DNA from: Buttiauxella ferragutiae
GTDB taxonomy: Bacteria; Pseudomonadota; Gammaproteobacteria; Enterobacterales; Enterobacteriaceae
Length of the DNA: 64,000 bases
Direction: 5' to 3' (one strand)
NCBI RefSeq assembly: GCF_001654915.1
Contig: NZ_LXEQ01000034.1
Under the pieces are notes generated by a model. That model ran no database searches. It saw only the letters and a list, made by a program, of their open reading frames with translations, and was not told where the DNA came from. Position 1 is the stretch's first letter, and each line of letters begins with the position of its first letter. A program made the translations under genes and the position numbers. Positions 17,180 to 25,847 of this stretch are shown piece by piece.

Positions 17180-18979
17180 ATGAAGAATATACGTAACTTT
17201 TCTATTATTGCCCACATCGACCACGGCAAATCGACGCTGTCTGACCGTATTATCCAAATTTGCGGCGGCTTGTCTGACCGTGAAATGGAAGCTCAGGTTC
17301 TTGACTCCATGGATCTGGAGCGTGAACGTGGTATTACCATCAAAGCGCAAAGCGTAACGTTGGATTACAAAGCATCAGATGGCGAAACCTATCATCTGAA
17401 TTTCATCGACACCCCAGGCCACGTTGACTTCTCTTATGAAGTTTCCCGTTCTCTGGCAGCCTGCGAAGGTGCGCTGCTGGTGGTCGATGCTGGTCAGGGC
17501 GTAGAAGCTCAGACCCTGGCAAACTGCTATACCGCCATGGAAATGGATCTGGAAGTGGTTCCAGTTCTGAACAAAATTGACTTGCCAGCTGCCGATCCTG
17601 AACGCGCTGCGCAGGAAATTGAAGATATTGTTGGCATTGATGCCGCTGATGCGGTGCGCTGCTCGGCTAAAACCGGCTTTGGCGTAACAGATGTACTTGA
17701 ACGTCTGGTGCGTGATATCCCGGGCCCAGAAGGTGATCCAGATGCGCCATTACAGGCACTGATCATCGATTCCTGGTTCGATAACTACCTCGGCGTTGTT
17801 TCTCTGGTTCGTATCAAAAACGGTACCATGAGAAAAGGCGACAAAATCAAAGTTATGAGCACCGGCCAGGTCTACAACGCTGACCGTTTGGGTATCTTCA
17901 CGCCAAAACGTGTTGATCGCGATGTACTGGGTTGTGGTGAAGTAGGCTGGTTGGTTTGTGCGATCAAAGACATTCTCGGCGCACCGGTTGGCGATACCCT
18001 GACCCTTTCGCGTAACCCAGCAGATAAAGCGCTGCCAGGTTTCAAAAAAGTGAAACCACAGGTTTATGCGGGTCTGTTCCCGGTAAGCTCTGACGATTAC
18101 GAAAACTTCCGTGATGCGTTGGGTAAATTGAGCCTGAACGATGCCTCCTTGTTCTTTGAGCCAGAAAGCTCAACGGCACTGGGCTTCGGCTTCCGTTGTG
18201 GCTTCCTTGGTCTGTTGCACATGGAAATCATTCAGGAACGTCTGGAACGTGAATACGACCTTGACCTGATTACCACAGCGCCAACCGTAGTTTACGAAGT
18301 TGAAACCACCAGCGGCGAAACAATTTATGTTGATAGCCCATCTAAGCTGCCAGCACTGAATAACATTGCTGAACTGCGTGAGCCAATCGCTGAATGTCAT
18401 ATGCTGATGCCACAGGAATATCTGGGCAGCGTCATCACTCTGTGTATCGAAAAACGTGGCGTACAGACCAACATGGTTTACCACGGTAACCAGGTTGCGT
18501 TGACTTACGAAATCCCGATGGCAGAAGTAGTACTCGACTTCTTCGACCGTCTGAAATCAACATCCCGTGGCTATGCTTCTCTGGACTATAACTTCAAACG
18601 TTTCCAGACCTCTGACATGGTACGTGTTGATGTACTGATTAACGGCGACCGTGTTGATGCTCTGGCATTGATCACTCACCGTGGCAACTCGCAGTTCCGT
18701 GGCCGTCAGTTGGTTGAGAAAATGCAGGAGCTGATCCCACGTCAACAGTTCGATATTGCGATTCAGGCGGCAATCGGCGCACATATTATTGCGCGTTCTA
18801 CCGTGAAACAGTTGCGTAAAAACGTTCTGGCGAAATGCTACGGCGGTGACGTAAGCCGTAAGAAAAAGCTGTTGCAGAAACAGAAAGACGGTAAGAAGCG
18901 TATGAAGCAAGTCGGTAACGTCGAATTGCCTCAGGAAGCGTTCCTCGCCATTCTGCATGTCGGCAAAGACAGCAAATAA
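17180..18979 (+). CDS. lepA: Elongation factor 4 (LepA)
   Basis: Ribosome-dependent translational GTPase that affects initiation and 30S biogenesis. The 599 residues show G1 AHIDHGKSTL, G3 DTPGHVDF and G4 NKID in the first 200 residues, then the EF-G-like domains II, III and V and the LepA-specific C-terminal domain (RKKKLLQKQKDGKKRMKQ). Length equals E. coli. The 205-base gap after rseC contains a TAGAAT-like -10 near 17075, so lepA probably has its own promoter. lepB starts 14 bases after it. Confidence 0.97.
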   Translation: MKNIRNFSIIAHIDHGKSTLSDRIIQICGGLSDREMEAQVLDSMDLERERGITIKAQSVTLDYKASDGETYHLNFIDTPGHVDFSYEVSRSLAACEGALLVVDAGQGVEAQTLANCYTAMEMDLEVVPVLNKIDLPAADPERAAQEIEDIVGIDAADAVRCSAKTGFGVTDVLERLVRDIPGPEGDPDAPLQALIIDSWFDNYLGVVSLVRIKNGTMRKGDKIKVMSTGQVYNADRLGIFTPKRVDRDVLGCGEVGWLVCAIKDILGAPVGDTLTLSRNPADKALPGFKKVKPQVYAGLFPVSSDDYENFRDALGKLSLNDASLFFEPESSTALGFGFRCGFLGLLHMEIIQERLEREYDLDLITTAPTVVYEVETTSGETIYVDSPSKLPALNNIAELREPIAECHMLMPQEYLGSVITLCIEKRGVQTNMVYHGNQVALTYEIPMAEVVLDFFDRLKSTSRGYASLDYNFKRFQTSDMVRVDVLINGDRVDALALITHRGNSQFRGRQLVEKMQELIPRQQFDIAIQAAIGAHIIARSTVKQLRKNVLAKCYGGDVSRKKKLLQKQKDGKKRMKQVGNVELPQEAFLAILHVGKDSK

Positions 18980-18993
18980 ATTAAGGAGTTGGC

Positions 18994-19968
18994 ATGGCGA
19001 ATATGTTTGCGCTAATCCTCGTGATAGCGACGCTGGTAACGGGCCTTTTATGGTGTATCGATAAATTTATCTTTGCGCCAAAGCGTCAGGAAAAACAGGC
19101 GGCAGCGCAAGCTGCCACTGGTGATGCACTTGATAGCAAAACGCTAAAAAAAGTGGCACCTAAGCCAGGTTGGTTAGAAACGGGGGCATCCGTATTCCCG
19201 GTGCTCGCTATTGTCTTGATCGTGCGTTCGTTTATCTATGAACCGTTCCAGATCCCATCAGGATCAATGATGCCAACGTTATTAATTGGCGACTTTATTC
19301 TGGTGGAGAAATTTGCCTACGGCATTAAAGATCCGATTTACCAGAAAACGCTCATTGAAACGGGTCATCCAAAACGCGGTGATATTGTGGTCTTTAAATA
19401 CCCGCAAGATCCTCGTCTGGATTACATCAAGCGTGCTGTTGGTTTACCGGGCGATCGCGTCAGTTACGATCCCGTTGCAAAAGAAGTCACGGTCCAGCCA
19501 AATTGCAGTTCTGGCCAGGCATGTGATAACGCTCTGCCAATTACTTACAGCAACGTAGAGCCGAGCGATTTCGTTCAGACCTTTGCGCGCCGTAACGGCA
19601 GTGAAGCGAATTCTGGTTTCTTCCAGTTGCCGCTGAACCAGACCAAAGAAGACGGTATCCGGCTGTCTGAGCGCAAAGAAACGTTGGGTGATGTAACTCA
19701 CAACATATTGACGGTGCCAATCGCTCAGGATCAACTGGGGATGTACTACCAGCAACCAGGCCAACAACTGGCGACCTGGATTGTTCCACCAGGCCATTAC
19801 TTCATGATGGGTGATAACCGCGATAACAGCGCTGATAGCCGTTATTGGGGCTTTGTTCCTGAGGCAAATCTGGTAGGTAAAGCGACGGCAATCTGGATGA
19901 GTTTTGAGAAACAAGAAGGTGAATGGCCAACGGGTGTTCGTTTAAGCCGTATTGGCGGAATTCATTGA
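18994..19968 (+). CDS. lepB: Signal peptidase I
   Basis: Inner-membrane serine protease that removes signal peptides from exported proteins. Two transmembrane segments lie near 4-22 and 63-80, with the catalytic domain in the periplasm. The catalytic Ser91 is in PSGSMMPTL and the general base Lys146 in YIKRAVGLPGD, both at the E. coli positions. GDNRDNSADSRYWG is the conserved box E. Length 324 residues. The ribosome site is AAGGAG. It is co-transcribed with lepA. Confidence 0.97.
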   Translation: MANMFALILVIATLVTGLLWCIDKFIFAPKRQEKQAAAQAATGDALDSKTLKKVAPKPGWLETGASVFPVLAIVLIVRSFIYEPFQIPSGSMMPTLLIGDFILVEKFAYGIKDPIYQKTLIETGHPKRGDIVVFKYPQDPRLDYIKRAVGLPGDRVSYDPVAKEVTVQPNCSSGQACDNALPITYSNVEPSDFVQTFARRNGSEANSGFFQLPLNQTKEDGIRLSERKETLGDVTHNILTVPIAQDQLGMYYQQPGQQLATWIVPPGHYFMMGDNRDNSADSRYWGFVPEANLVGKATAIWMSFEKQEGEWPTGVRLSRIGGIH

Positions 19969-19985
19969 TCAATTAAATCTATTCA

Positions 19986-20010
19986 GATAACGACTTTCTA
20001 TGTCGTTATC
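19986..20010 (+). other. Stem-loop in the lepB-rnc spacer
   Basis: GATAACGAC pairs with GTCGTTATC (9 bp) around a 7-base loop, 17 bases after lepB. In E. coli the rnc leader contains a double-stranded region cut by RNase III itself; this or the next hairpin is a candidate for that feature. Confidence 0.45.
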
Positions 20011-20037
20011 TATAGAATATCCCCCCGTATTAAGGTT

Positions 20038-20056
20038 GGCTCCTCTTAGAGGAGCC
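20038..20056 (+). other. Stem-loop in the rnc leader
   Basis: GGCTCCTCT and AGAGGAGCC are perfect inverted repeats separated by one base, about 80 bases before rnc. It is likely part of the structured leader used in RNase III autoregulation (inference from the E. coli rnc operon). Confidence 0.45.
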
Positions 20057-20139
20057 ACGGCAAACGAAACAGCGTTGGTTCTCTTTTTCAGGTCTGTTCC
20101 GTGTGCTGAATAATTGACGCATTCATTAATTGGTATCGC

Positions 20140-20820
20140 ATGAACCCCATCGTAATAAATAGGCTGCAGCGTAAGCTGGGCTACACTTTTGTACATCAGG
20201 ATCTGTTGCAACAGGCATTAACGCATCGCAGTGCCAGCAGCAAGCACAATGAGCGTCTGGAATTCCTGGGTGACTCAATTCTTAGCTACGTTATCGCAAA
20301 CGCGCTTTACCATCGTTTCCCTCGTGTTGACGAAGGCGATATGAGCCGTATGCGTGCGACGCTGGTGCGCGGAAATACGCTGGCAGAAATTGCCCGCGAA
20401 TTTGAATTAGGCGAATGTCTGCGCCTTGGGCCGGGTGAATTGAAAAGCGGTGGTTTCCGCCGCGAATCTATTCTGGCCGATACCGTCGAAGCCTTAATTG
20501 GTGGTGTTTTCCTCGACAGCGATATCCAGAACGTTGAGCGCTTAATTCTTTCCTGGTATCAATCTCGTCTGGATGAAATTAGCCCAGGCGATAAGCAAAA
20601 AGACCCTAAGACGCGTCTGCAAGAGTATTTGCAGGGTCGCCACTTGCCACTGCCATCTTATTTGGTGGTGCAGGTTCGTGGTGAAGCGCACGATCAGGAA
20701 TTTACCATTCACTGTCAGGTGAGTGGCCTGCCTGAGCCGGTCGTTGGTACCGGTTCAAGCCGCCGTAAAGCGGAACAGGCTGCAGCTGAGCAGGCGCTTA
20801 TCAAGCTGGAGCTGGAATAA
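20140..20820 (+). CDS. rnc: Ribonuclease III
   Basis: Double-strand specific endoribonuclease that processes rRNA precursors and structured mRNA leaders. Residues 1-150 are the RNase III domain with signature ERLEFLGDSIL near 38-48; the second acidic cluster ADTVEALIGG lies near 114-123. A double-stranded RNA binding domain covers about 155-225. Length 226 residues as in E. coli. Its stop overlaps the start of era (TAATG), so the two are translationally coupled. Confidence 0.97.
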   Translation: MNPIVINRLQRKLGYTFVHQDLLQQALTHRSASSKHNERLEFLGDSILSYVIANALYHRFPRVDEGDMSRMRATLVRGNTLAEIAREFELGECLRLGPGELKSGGFRRESILADTVEALIGGVFLDSDIQNVERLILSWYQSRLDEISPGDKQKDPKTRLQEYLQGRHLPLPSYLVVQVRGEAHDQEFTIHCQVSGLPEPVVGTGSSRRKAEQAAAEQALIKLELE

Positions 20821-21722
20821 TGAGCGAAGAACAAACCTTTTGCGGATTCGTGGCCATCGTTGGTCGCCCGAATGTCGGCAAATCCACGCTGCTAAACCAG
20901 TTGCTTGGGCAAAAAATTTCTATTACTTCCCGTAAAGCGCAGACCACTCGTCACCGCATTATGGGCATCCATACTGAAGGTCCGTATCAGGCGATTTACG
21001 TCGATACCCCAGGGCTGCATATGGAAGAAAAACGTGCCATCAACCGCCTGATGAACAAAGCTGCCAGCAGCTCCATCGGTGACGTTGAGCTGGTTATCTT
21101 TGTGGTTGAAGGCACTAAGTGGACCGCAGATGACGAGATGGTGCTTAACAAACTGCGTGACGCGCGAGCGCCGGTAATTCTTGCGGTGAACAAAGTCGAT
21201 AACGTTCAGGATAAAGGCGTTTTGCTGCCGCACCTGCAATTCCTCGGTAGCCAGATGAACTTCCTCGATATTGTGCCTATTTCTGCTGAAAACGGCATGA
21301 ACGTGGATACTATCGCCAGCATCGTGCGTAAACGTCTGCCAGAAGCGATTCATCACTTCCCGGAAGATTACATCACTGACCGTTCTCAGCGTTTCATGGC
21401 TTCTGAAATCATCCGTGAAAAGCTGATGCGTTTCCTTGGCGCGGAATTACCGTATTCCGTGACCGTTGAAATTGAACAGTTTGTGACTAACGCTCGCGGT
21501 GGTTACGACATCAATGGTTTGATTCTGGTTGAACGTGAAGGCCAGAAGAAAATGGTGATTGGCAACAAAGGCGCCAAAATCAAAACCATCGGTATCGAAG
21601 CGCGTAAAGACATGGAAGACATGTTTGAAGCGAAAATTCACCTGGAATTGTGGGTGAAGGTTAAATCCGGCTGGGCAGATGACGAGCGCGCGTTGCGCAG
21701 CCTCGGCTACACAGACGACTAA
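20820..21722 (+). CDS. era: GTPase Era
   Basis: Essential GTPase that binds the 3' end of 16S rRNA during 30S maturation. The GTPase domain has GRPNVGKSTLLNQ (G1), VDTPGLH (G3) and NKVD (G4). The C-terminal KH domain includes the loop IGNKGAKIKTIG near 242-252. Length 300 residues against 301 in E. coli. It sits in the rnc-era-recO operon, one base overlapping rnc and three bases before recO. Confidence 0.97.
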   Translation: MSEEQTFCGFVAIVGRPNVGKSTLLNQLLGQKISITSRKAQTTRHRIMGIHTEGPYQAIYVDTPGLHMEEKRAINRLMNKAASSSIGDVELVIFVVEGTKWTADDEMVLNKLRDARAPVILAVNKVDNVQDKGVLLPHLQFLGSQMNFLDIVPISAENGMNVDTIASIVRKRLPEAIHHFPEDYITDRSQRFMASEIIREKLMRFLGAELPYSVTVEIEQFVTNARGGYDINGLILVEREGQKKMVIGNKGAKIKTIGIEARKDMEDMFEAKIHLELWVKVKSGWADDERALRSLGYTDD

Positions 21723-21725
21723 CCA

Positions 21726-22463
21726 ATGGAAGGCTGGCAACGGGCTTTTGTCCTGCATAGTCGCCCCTGGAGCGAAACCAGCCTTCTGCTAGACCTCTTT
21801 TCTGAAGAGTCCGGGCGCGTTCGTTTAATTGCGAAAGGCGCTCGTTCTCGCCGCTCTAACCTTAAAGGGACTCTACAACCCTTTACCCCTTTGCTGGTTC
21901 GCTGGGGCGGTCGTGGTGAAGTCAAAACACTGCGTAGCGCCGAAGCTGTCTCACTGGCACTTCCACTTAGTGGTATTACGCTCTACAGCGGCCTGTACGT
22001 GAATGAACTGGTTTCACGCGTGCTGGAAGATGAAACCCGTTTCTCTGAATTATTTTTCGACTACCTTCATTGCATTCAGGCATTAGCGGGAACCAGCGGC
22101 TCGCCGGAACCGGCATTGCGCCGATTTGAATTGGCTCTGCTGGGGCACCTGGGATATGGCGTGGATTTCCTGCACTGCGCAGGAAGCGGGGAAGAAGTCA
22201 GCGACACCATGACTTATCGCTATCGTGAAGAGAAAGGGTTTATCGCGAGCCTGGTGGTGGATAACCGTAGTTTCACTGGGCATGAACTCAAAGCTCTCGC
22301 CAATCGCGAATTCCCTGATATTGCATCCTTACGCGCCGCGAAACGTTTTACCAGAATGGCGCTGAAACCTTACCTCGGTGGCAAACCGCTTAAAAGCCGC
22401 GAATTATTCCGCCAGTTTGTGCCTAAAATTCCACCACTCAAATCACCGCAAGACCCGCAATAA
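21726..22463 (+). CDS. recO: DNA repair protein RecO
   Basis: Recombination mediator that loads RecA on SSB-coated DNA with RecR and anneals single strands. The N-terminal OB-fold covers about 1-80 (WSETSLLLDLFSEESGRVRL), followed by the helical domain. The zinc-binding cysteines of some homologues are absent, as is usual in enterobacteria. Length 245 residues against 242 in E. coli. It starts three bases after the era stop. Confidence 0.95.
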   Translation: MEGWQRAFVLHSRPWSETSLLLDLFSEESGRVRLIAKGARSRRSNLKGTLQPFTPLLVRWGGRGEVKTLRSAEAVSLALPLSGITLYSGLYVNELVSRVLEDETRFSELFFDYLHCIQALAGTSGSPEPALRRFELALLGHLGYGVDFLHCAGSGEEVSDTMTYRYREEKGFIASLVVDNRSFTGHELKALANREFPDIASLRAAKRFTRMALKPYLGGKPLKSRELFRQFVPKIPPLKSPQDPQ

Positions 22464-22538
22464 CGTCTGGTCGTAGCCATGCTTTCCTTACCCGGTGTAA
22501 ACTGCCTGAACTCAAACCGTTCTGACCCGAGGAAAGGC

Positions 22539-23270
22539 ATGTCTAAATTACTGTTAGGCGTCAATATCGATCACATCGCAACTTTACGTAACGCACGTGG
22601 CACGGCATACCCAGACCCAGTGCAGGCGGCATTTATCTGCGAACAAGCAGGGGCTGACGGTATTACCGTTCACCTGCGTGAAGATCGCCGGCACATCACC
22701 GATCGCGATGTACGCATCTTGCGCCAGACCCTCGACACACGTATGAATCTGGAAATGGCCGTTACCGAAGAGATGCTTGATATTGCTTGCGAAACCAAGC
22801 CTCATTTCTGCTGCCTTGTGCCAGAAAAGCGTCAGGAAGTGACTACCGAAGGCGGGCTAGATGTCGCCGGTCAACTGGATAAAATGCGTGATGCCTGCAA
22901 ACGACTGGCCGATGCTGGCATTCTGGTTTCACTGTTTATTGATGCTGACCACGCGCAAATTGATGCAGCGGTAGCTGTTGGCGCGCCATATATCGAAATT
23001 CACACCGGCTGCTACGCTGATGCAAAAGACGACGTGACTCAAGCCAAAGAACTGGCGCGTATTGCCGAAGCTGCAACCTATGCCGCCGGAAAAGGCCTGA
23101 AAGTGAACGCCGGACACGGGCTGACTTATCACAACGTCAAAGCTATTGCCCGTTTGCCAGAAATGCATGAGCTGAATATCGGCCATGCAATAATTGGCCG
23201 TGCGGTAATGAGCGGTTTGAAAGAAGCGGTAGCAGAAATGAAACGTCTGATGCTGGAAGCACGTAGCTAA
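22539..23270 (+). CDS. pdxJ: Pyridoxine 5'-phosphate synthase
   Basis: Condenses 3-amino-1-hydroxyacetone 1-phosphate with deoxyxylulose 5-phosphate to make pyridoxine 5'-phosphate, the last ring-forming step of vitamin B6 synthesis. TIM-barrel enzyme of 243 residues, with GVNIDHIATLRNARG at the start, HLREDRRHI near 45-55 and HAGHGL-type phosphate binding near 195. ATG at 22539 with GAGGAAAGG upstream matches E. coli; the frame is open 60 bases further upstream without conserved sequence. Its stop overlaps the acpS start. Confidence 0.96.
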   Translation: MSKLLLGVNIDHIATLRNARGTAYPDPVQAAFICEQAGADGITVHLREDRRHITDRDVRILRQTLDTRMNLEMAVTEEMLDIACETKPHFCCLVPEKRQEVTTEGGLDVAGQLDKMRDACKRLADAGILVSLFIDADHAQIDAAVAVGAPYIEIHTGCYADAKDDVTQAKELARIAEAATYAAGKGLKVNAGHGLTYHNVKAIARLPEMHELNIGHAIIGRAVMSGLKEAVAEMKRLMLEARS

Positions 23271-23650
23271 TGGCTATTCTTGGCCTTGGCACCGATATCG
23301 TGGAGATAGCGCGTATCGAAAGCGTTATCTCACGTTCCGGCGACCGCCTGGCGAAGCGTGTGCTTAGTGCCAATGAATGGCTGCAATACCAGGCGCACCA
23401 GCAGCCGGTGCGCTTTCTTGCCAAACGCTTTGCAGTAAAGGAAGCTGCAGCCAAAGCGTTTGGGACAGGAATTCGCAATGGCCTGGCGTTTAATCAGTTC
23501 GAGGTTTTTAACGATCCACTAGGCAAACCGCAATTACGGTTTTGGGAAGAGGCGGAACGAGTCGCGCAAAGAATGGGCGTGCGCTCAGTGCATGTTACGC
23601 TTGCCGATGAACGGCACTATGCGTGTGCAACGGTAATTATTGAGAACTAA
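23270..23650 (+). CDS. acpS: Holo-[acyl-carrier-protein] synthase
   Basis: Transfers 4'-phosphopantetheine from CoA to Ser36 of apo-ACP, switching on fatty acid synthesis. Trimeric enzyme of 126 residues with the two family motifs GLGTDIVEIARIE (Asp9 region, Mg binding) and RFLAKRFAVKEAAAKAFGTG near 46-65. It overlaps pdxJ by one base (TAATG). Its stop overlaps the yfhL stop on the other strand by four bases. Confidence 0.96.
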   Translation: MAILGLGTDIVEIARIESVISRSGDRLAKRVLSANEWLQYQAHQQPVRFLAKRFAVKEAAAKAFGTGIRNGLAFNQFEVFNDPLGKPQLRFWEEAERVAQRMGVRSVHVTLADERHYACATVIIEN

Positions 23651-23907
23651 AGTTTGTCTGCATGATGCAACTGAACGAACTTGTCCCACAGTTGCTCCTG
23701 GTTCTCAATATGCGCCGGATCGCTAATGATAGTATTCGGGATCGGACAGACTTTCTGGCAGGTTGGCGTTTCGTAATGCCCGACGCATTCAGTGCAGCGA
23801 TCGGTGTTGATCTCATAAATGCTCTCCCCCATGGAAATAGCTTCGTTCGGGCACTCCGGCTCGCACATATCGCAGTTAATACATTTTTTAGTGATGAGCA
23901 GTGCCAT
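23647..23907 (-). CDS. yfhL: YfhL family 4Fe-4S dicluster ferredoxin
   Basis: Small electron carrier of the Alvin-type 2[4Fe-4S] group, 86 residues. The first cluster motif is CINCDMCEPECP at 9-20. The second is CTECVGHYETPTCQKVCP from about residue 38, with the insertion between the second and third Cys typical of this group. The partner enzyme is not evident from the neighbours. It lies tail to tail with acpS and upstream of nothing on its own strand within 300 bases except yfhH. Confidence 0.94.
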   Translation of the reverse strand: MALLITKKCINCDMCEPECPNEAISMGESIYEINTDRCTECVGHYETPTCQKVCPIPNTIISDPAHIENQEQLWDKFVQLHHADKL

Positions 23908-23962
23908 GGGAAGATCTCGATAACAACAGAAACAGGGCGGGCATTATACGCCCAATCACCGG

Positions 23963-24811
23963 TCAAACCAGTTTTTTTACCAGTGCTTCACTGTGGCGAA
24001 TTCGCCCCGGCGCGTGTTCCAAATCCCTTTGTACCAGCGCCATAAACAGAAGGTCGGTCAGCATCATTTGCGCGCTGGTGGATGAAATTGCCGCGCTGCG
24101 TGTCGCCTGTTCTTCAGCGATGGTATACAGGCAAAGAGTGGCGCGTTGTTGTAAAGCGTTTGGCGTAAAACCGGTAATCGCGAGGATTTTTGCTCCGGTA
24201 CGCAGGGTTTCATCAGCGGCAAGATTTATCTCACGCCGTTCACCAGAATAGGAAATAGCCAATAGCACGTCGTCACTGCTTGAAGCTTGGGCCGTCGCCA
24301 GCAATGCATGCATGTCTTGCTCCGCCACCGCATTAATACCAATTTTCATCAGCTTCCAGGAAAAATTCTTGGCAACCAGGCCAGAGGCACCAATACCTAC
24401 CAGTAGCACCCGGCGTGCATTGCGCAACATATCCACACTCGCTAGCAGTTTTTCTTCACTGTTGACATCAAGCGTGGCACGCATCGCGGCCAAATTATCC
24501 TTAATCAGCTTTTCGCCCACTAACCGCAGTGGGTCATCACCCAATATCAGATTATGAACAGGCACAGATTGTGGTTCCTGGCCGCTGGCCAGCGCTTCAC
24601 TGATTGCCAGTTTCAGAGCAGGAAAGCCTTTGAACCCCAGTTTTTGGGAAAATTTCACCACGCTGGACTGGCTGACACCTGCCTCGGTGGCAAGCTGCTG
24701 TGAACTTAAATGGCGCGCGTAGTCGGGCTTCTCCAGCAAAAAGTCAGCCAGTCTACGGTCGCTTTGTGCCAGGGTTGGGTAGCGGCTTCGAATACGCAAT
24801 AAGCAGTTCAT
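23963..24811 (-). CDS. yfhH: MurR/RpiR-family regulator YfhH
   Basis: DNA-binding regulator of 282 residues. The N-terminal helix-turn-helix (about 1-77) contains STR-type recognition sequence AGVSQSSVVKFSQKLGF. A SIS sugar-phosphate domain (about 125-265) contains VLLVGIGASGLVAKNF. It matches E. coli YfhH along its length. Here it is divergent from murQ-murP, with two dyads in the shared region, so control of MurNAc 6-phosphate use is the natural inference; in E. coli the murQP regulator MurR is encoded elsewhere. ATG at 24811 with a GGAGAGG ribosome site is chosen over a start eight codons upstream. Confidence 0.9.
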   Translation of the reverse strand: MNCLLRIRSRYPTLAQSDRRLADFLLEKPDYARHLSSQQLATEAGVSQSSVVKFSQKLGFKGFPALKLAISEALASGQEPQSVPVHNLILGDDPLRLVGEKLIKDNLAAMRATLDVNSEEKLLASVDMLRNARRVLLVGIGASGLVAKNFSWKLMKIGINAVAEQDMHALLATAQASSSDDVLLAISYSGERREINLAADETLRTGAKILAITGFTPNALQQRATLCLYTIAEEQATRSAAISSTSAQMMLTDLLFMALVQRDLEHAPGRIRHSEALVKKLV

Positions 24812-24880
24812 GTCCTCTCCAGTCCGTCGGGTCAATTATGTGAGCGGCTCCATAATAACGTAAATTACGCTCGCCTGAAT

Positions 24881-24893
24881 GAATTTAATATTC
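24881..24893. promoter_or_regulatory. Candidate YfhH operator 1
   Basis: GAATTTAATATTC is a near-palindrome between yfhH and murQ. A second copy starts 33 bases downstream, about three helical turns, fitting two dimers on one face. MurR/RpiR regulators commonly bind AT-rich GAA...TTC dyads; assignment to YfhH is inference. Confidence 0.45.
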
Positions 24894-24913
24894 CATCATG
24901 TGGAAACTTTAAG

Positions 24914-24926
24914 GAATTAAATATTC
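24914..24926. promoter_or_regulatory. Candidate YfhH operator 2
   Basis: GAATTAAATATTC, the second near-palindrome, overlaps the murQ leader just before its ribosome site. Binding here would block murQ expression (inference). Confidence 0.45.
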
Positions 24927-24937
24927 AAAGGCACATG

Positions 24938-25831
24938 ATGAATCTCGGCTCACTCGTTTCTGAAACTCGTAATCCACAAACCATGGATCTCGATTGTCTC
25001 TCTACACTTGAAATGGTCCAGCGCTTTAATCAACAGGATGCCCTGGTGGCAGAGGCTGTTGAGAAAACACTGCCCGAAGTTGCCAAAGCCGTTGATGCTG
25101 CCGCTGTATCGCTTCAGGCGGGTGGCCGTTTGATTTATATGGGCGCGGGAACTAGCGGACGGTTAGGTGTGCTGGACGCCTCAGAATGCCCGCCGACTTT
25201 TGGCGTGCCACACGGTCTGGTGATTGGTTTAATCGCCGGTGGCCCTGGCGCATTACTGAAAGCCGTCGAAGGTGCTGAAGACAACCAGCAATTGGGCGAG
25301 GACGACCTGAAAGCCCTGGAGCTAACCGCCAACGACATGGTGGTTGGGCTTGCTGCGTCAGGCCGCACGCCGTATGTGATTGGTGGCCTGCGTTATGCGC
25401 GCAATCTTGGCTGTCGTACCGCAGCGATTTCCTGTAATCCAGGTTCTGCCATTGCACTGGAAGCTGAAATTGCCATTTCTCCGGTCGTCGGCCCGGAAGC
25501 CCTGACGGGTTCCACGCGTCTGAAATCAGGCACTGCGCAAAAACTGGTGCTGAATATGGTTTCCACTGGCGCGATGGTGAAACTGGGTAAGGTTTACCAG
25601 AACCTGATGGTCGATATGAAAGCCACCAATATTAAGCTTGTGGATCGGGCGTGTCGTATTGTCATGGAAGCGACCGGAGCCGCTCGTATTGATGCTGAAA
25701 ATGCGCTCAAACAAACAGATTACGAAGTGAAGCCCGCCATTCTAATGATACTCACTGGTGTGGATGCGCAGACGGCTTACACGCGTCTGGCAGACAGCAA
25801 TGGTTATCTTCGCCCAGCACTGAAAAACTAA
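24938..25831 (+). CDS. murQ: N-acetylmuramic acid 6-phosphate etherase
   Basis: Cleaves the D-lactyl ether of MurNAc-6-phosphate to give GlcNAc-6-phosphate and D-lactate, in cell-wall sugar recycling. A SIS-fold enzyme of 297 residues with family signature GAGTSGRLGVLDASECPPTF near 65-85 and SGRTPYVIGGL near 145. Two ATGs stand in tandem; 24938 (MNLGSLVSETRNPQT) fits homologues and the AAAGG ribosome site better than 24935. It heads murQ-murP-pgpC. Compared with E. coli, this pair lies between yfhH and pgpC rather than next to murR. Confidence 0.95.
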   Translation: MNLGSLVSETRNPQTMDLDCLSTLEMVQRFNQQDALVAEAVEKTLPEVAKAVDAAAVSLQAGGRLIYMGAGTSGRLGVLDASECPPTFGVPHGLVIGLIAGGPGALLKAVEGAEDNQQLGEDDLKALELTANDMVVGLAASGRTPYVIGGLRYARNLGCRTAAISCNPGSAIALEAEIAISPVVGPEALTGSTRLKSGTAQKLVLNMVSTGAMVKLGKVYQNLMVDMKATNIKLVDRACRIVMEATGAARIDAENALKQTDYEVKPAILMILTGVDAQTAYTRLADSNGYLRPALKN

Positions 25832-25847
25832 AAGCAGGCACTGAATC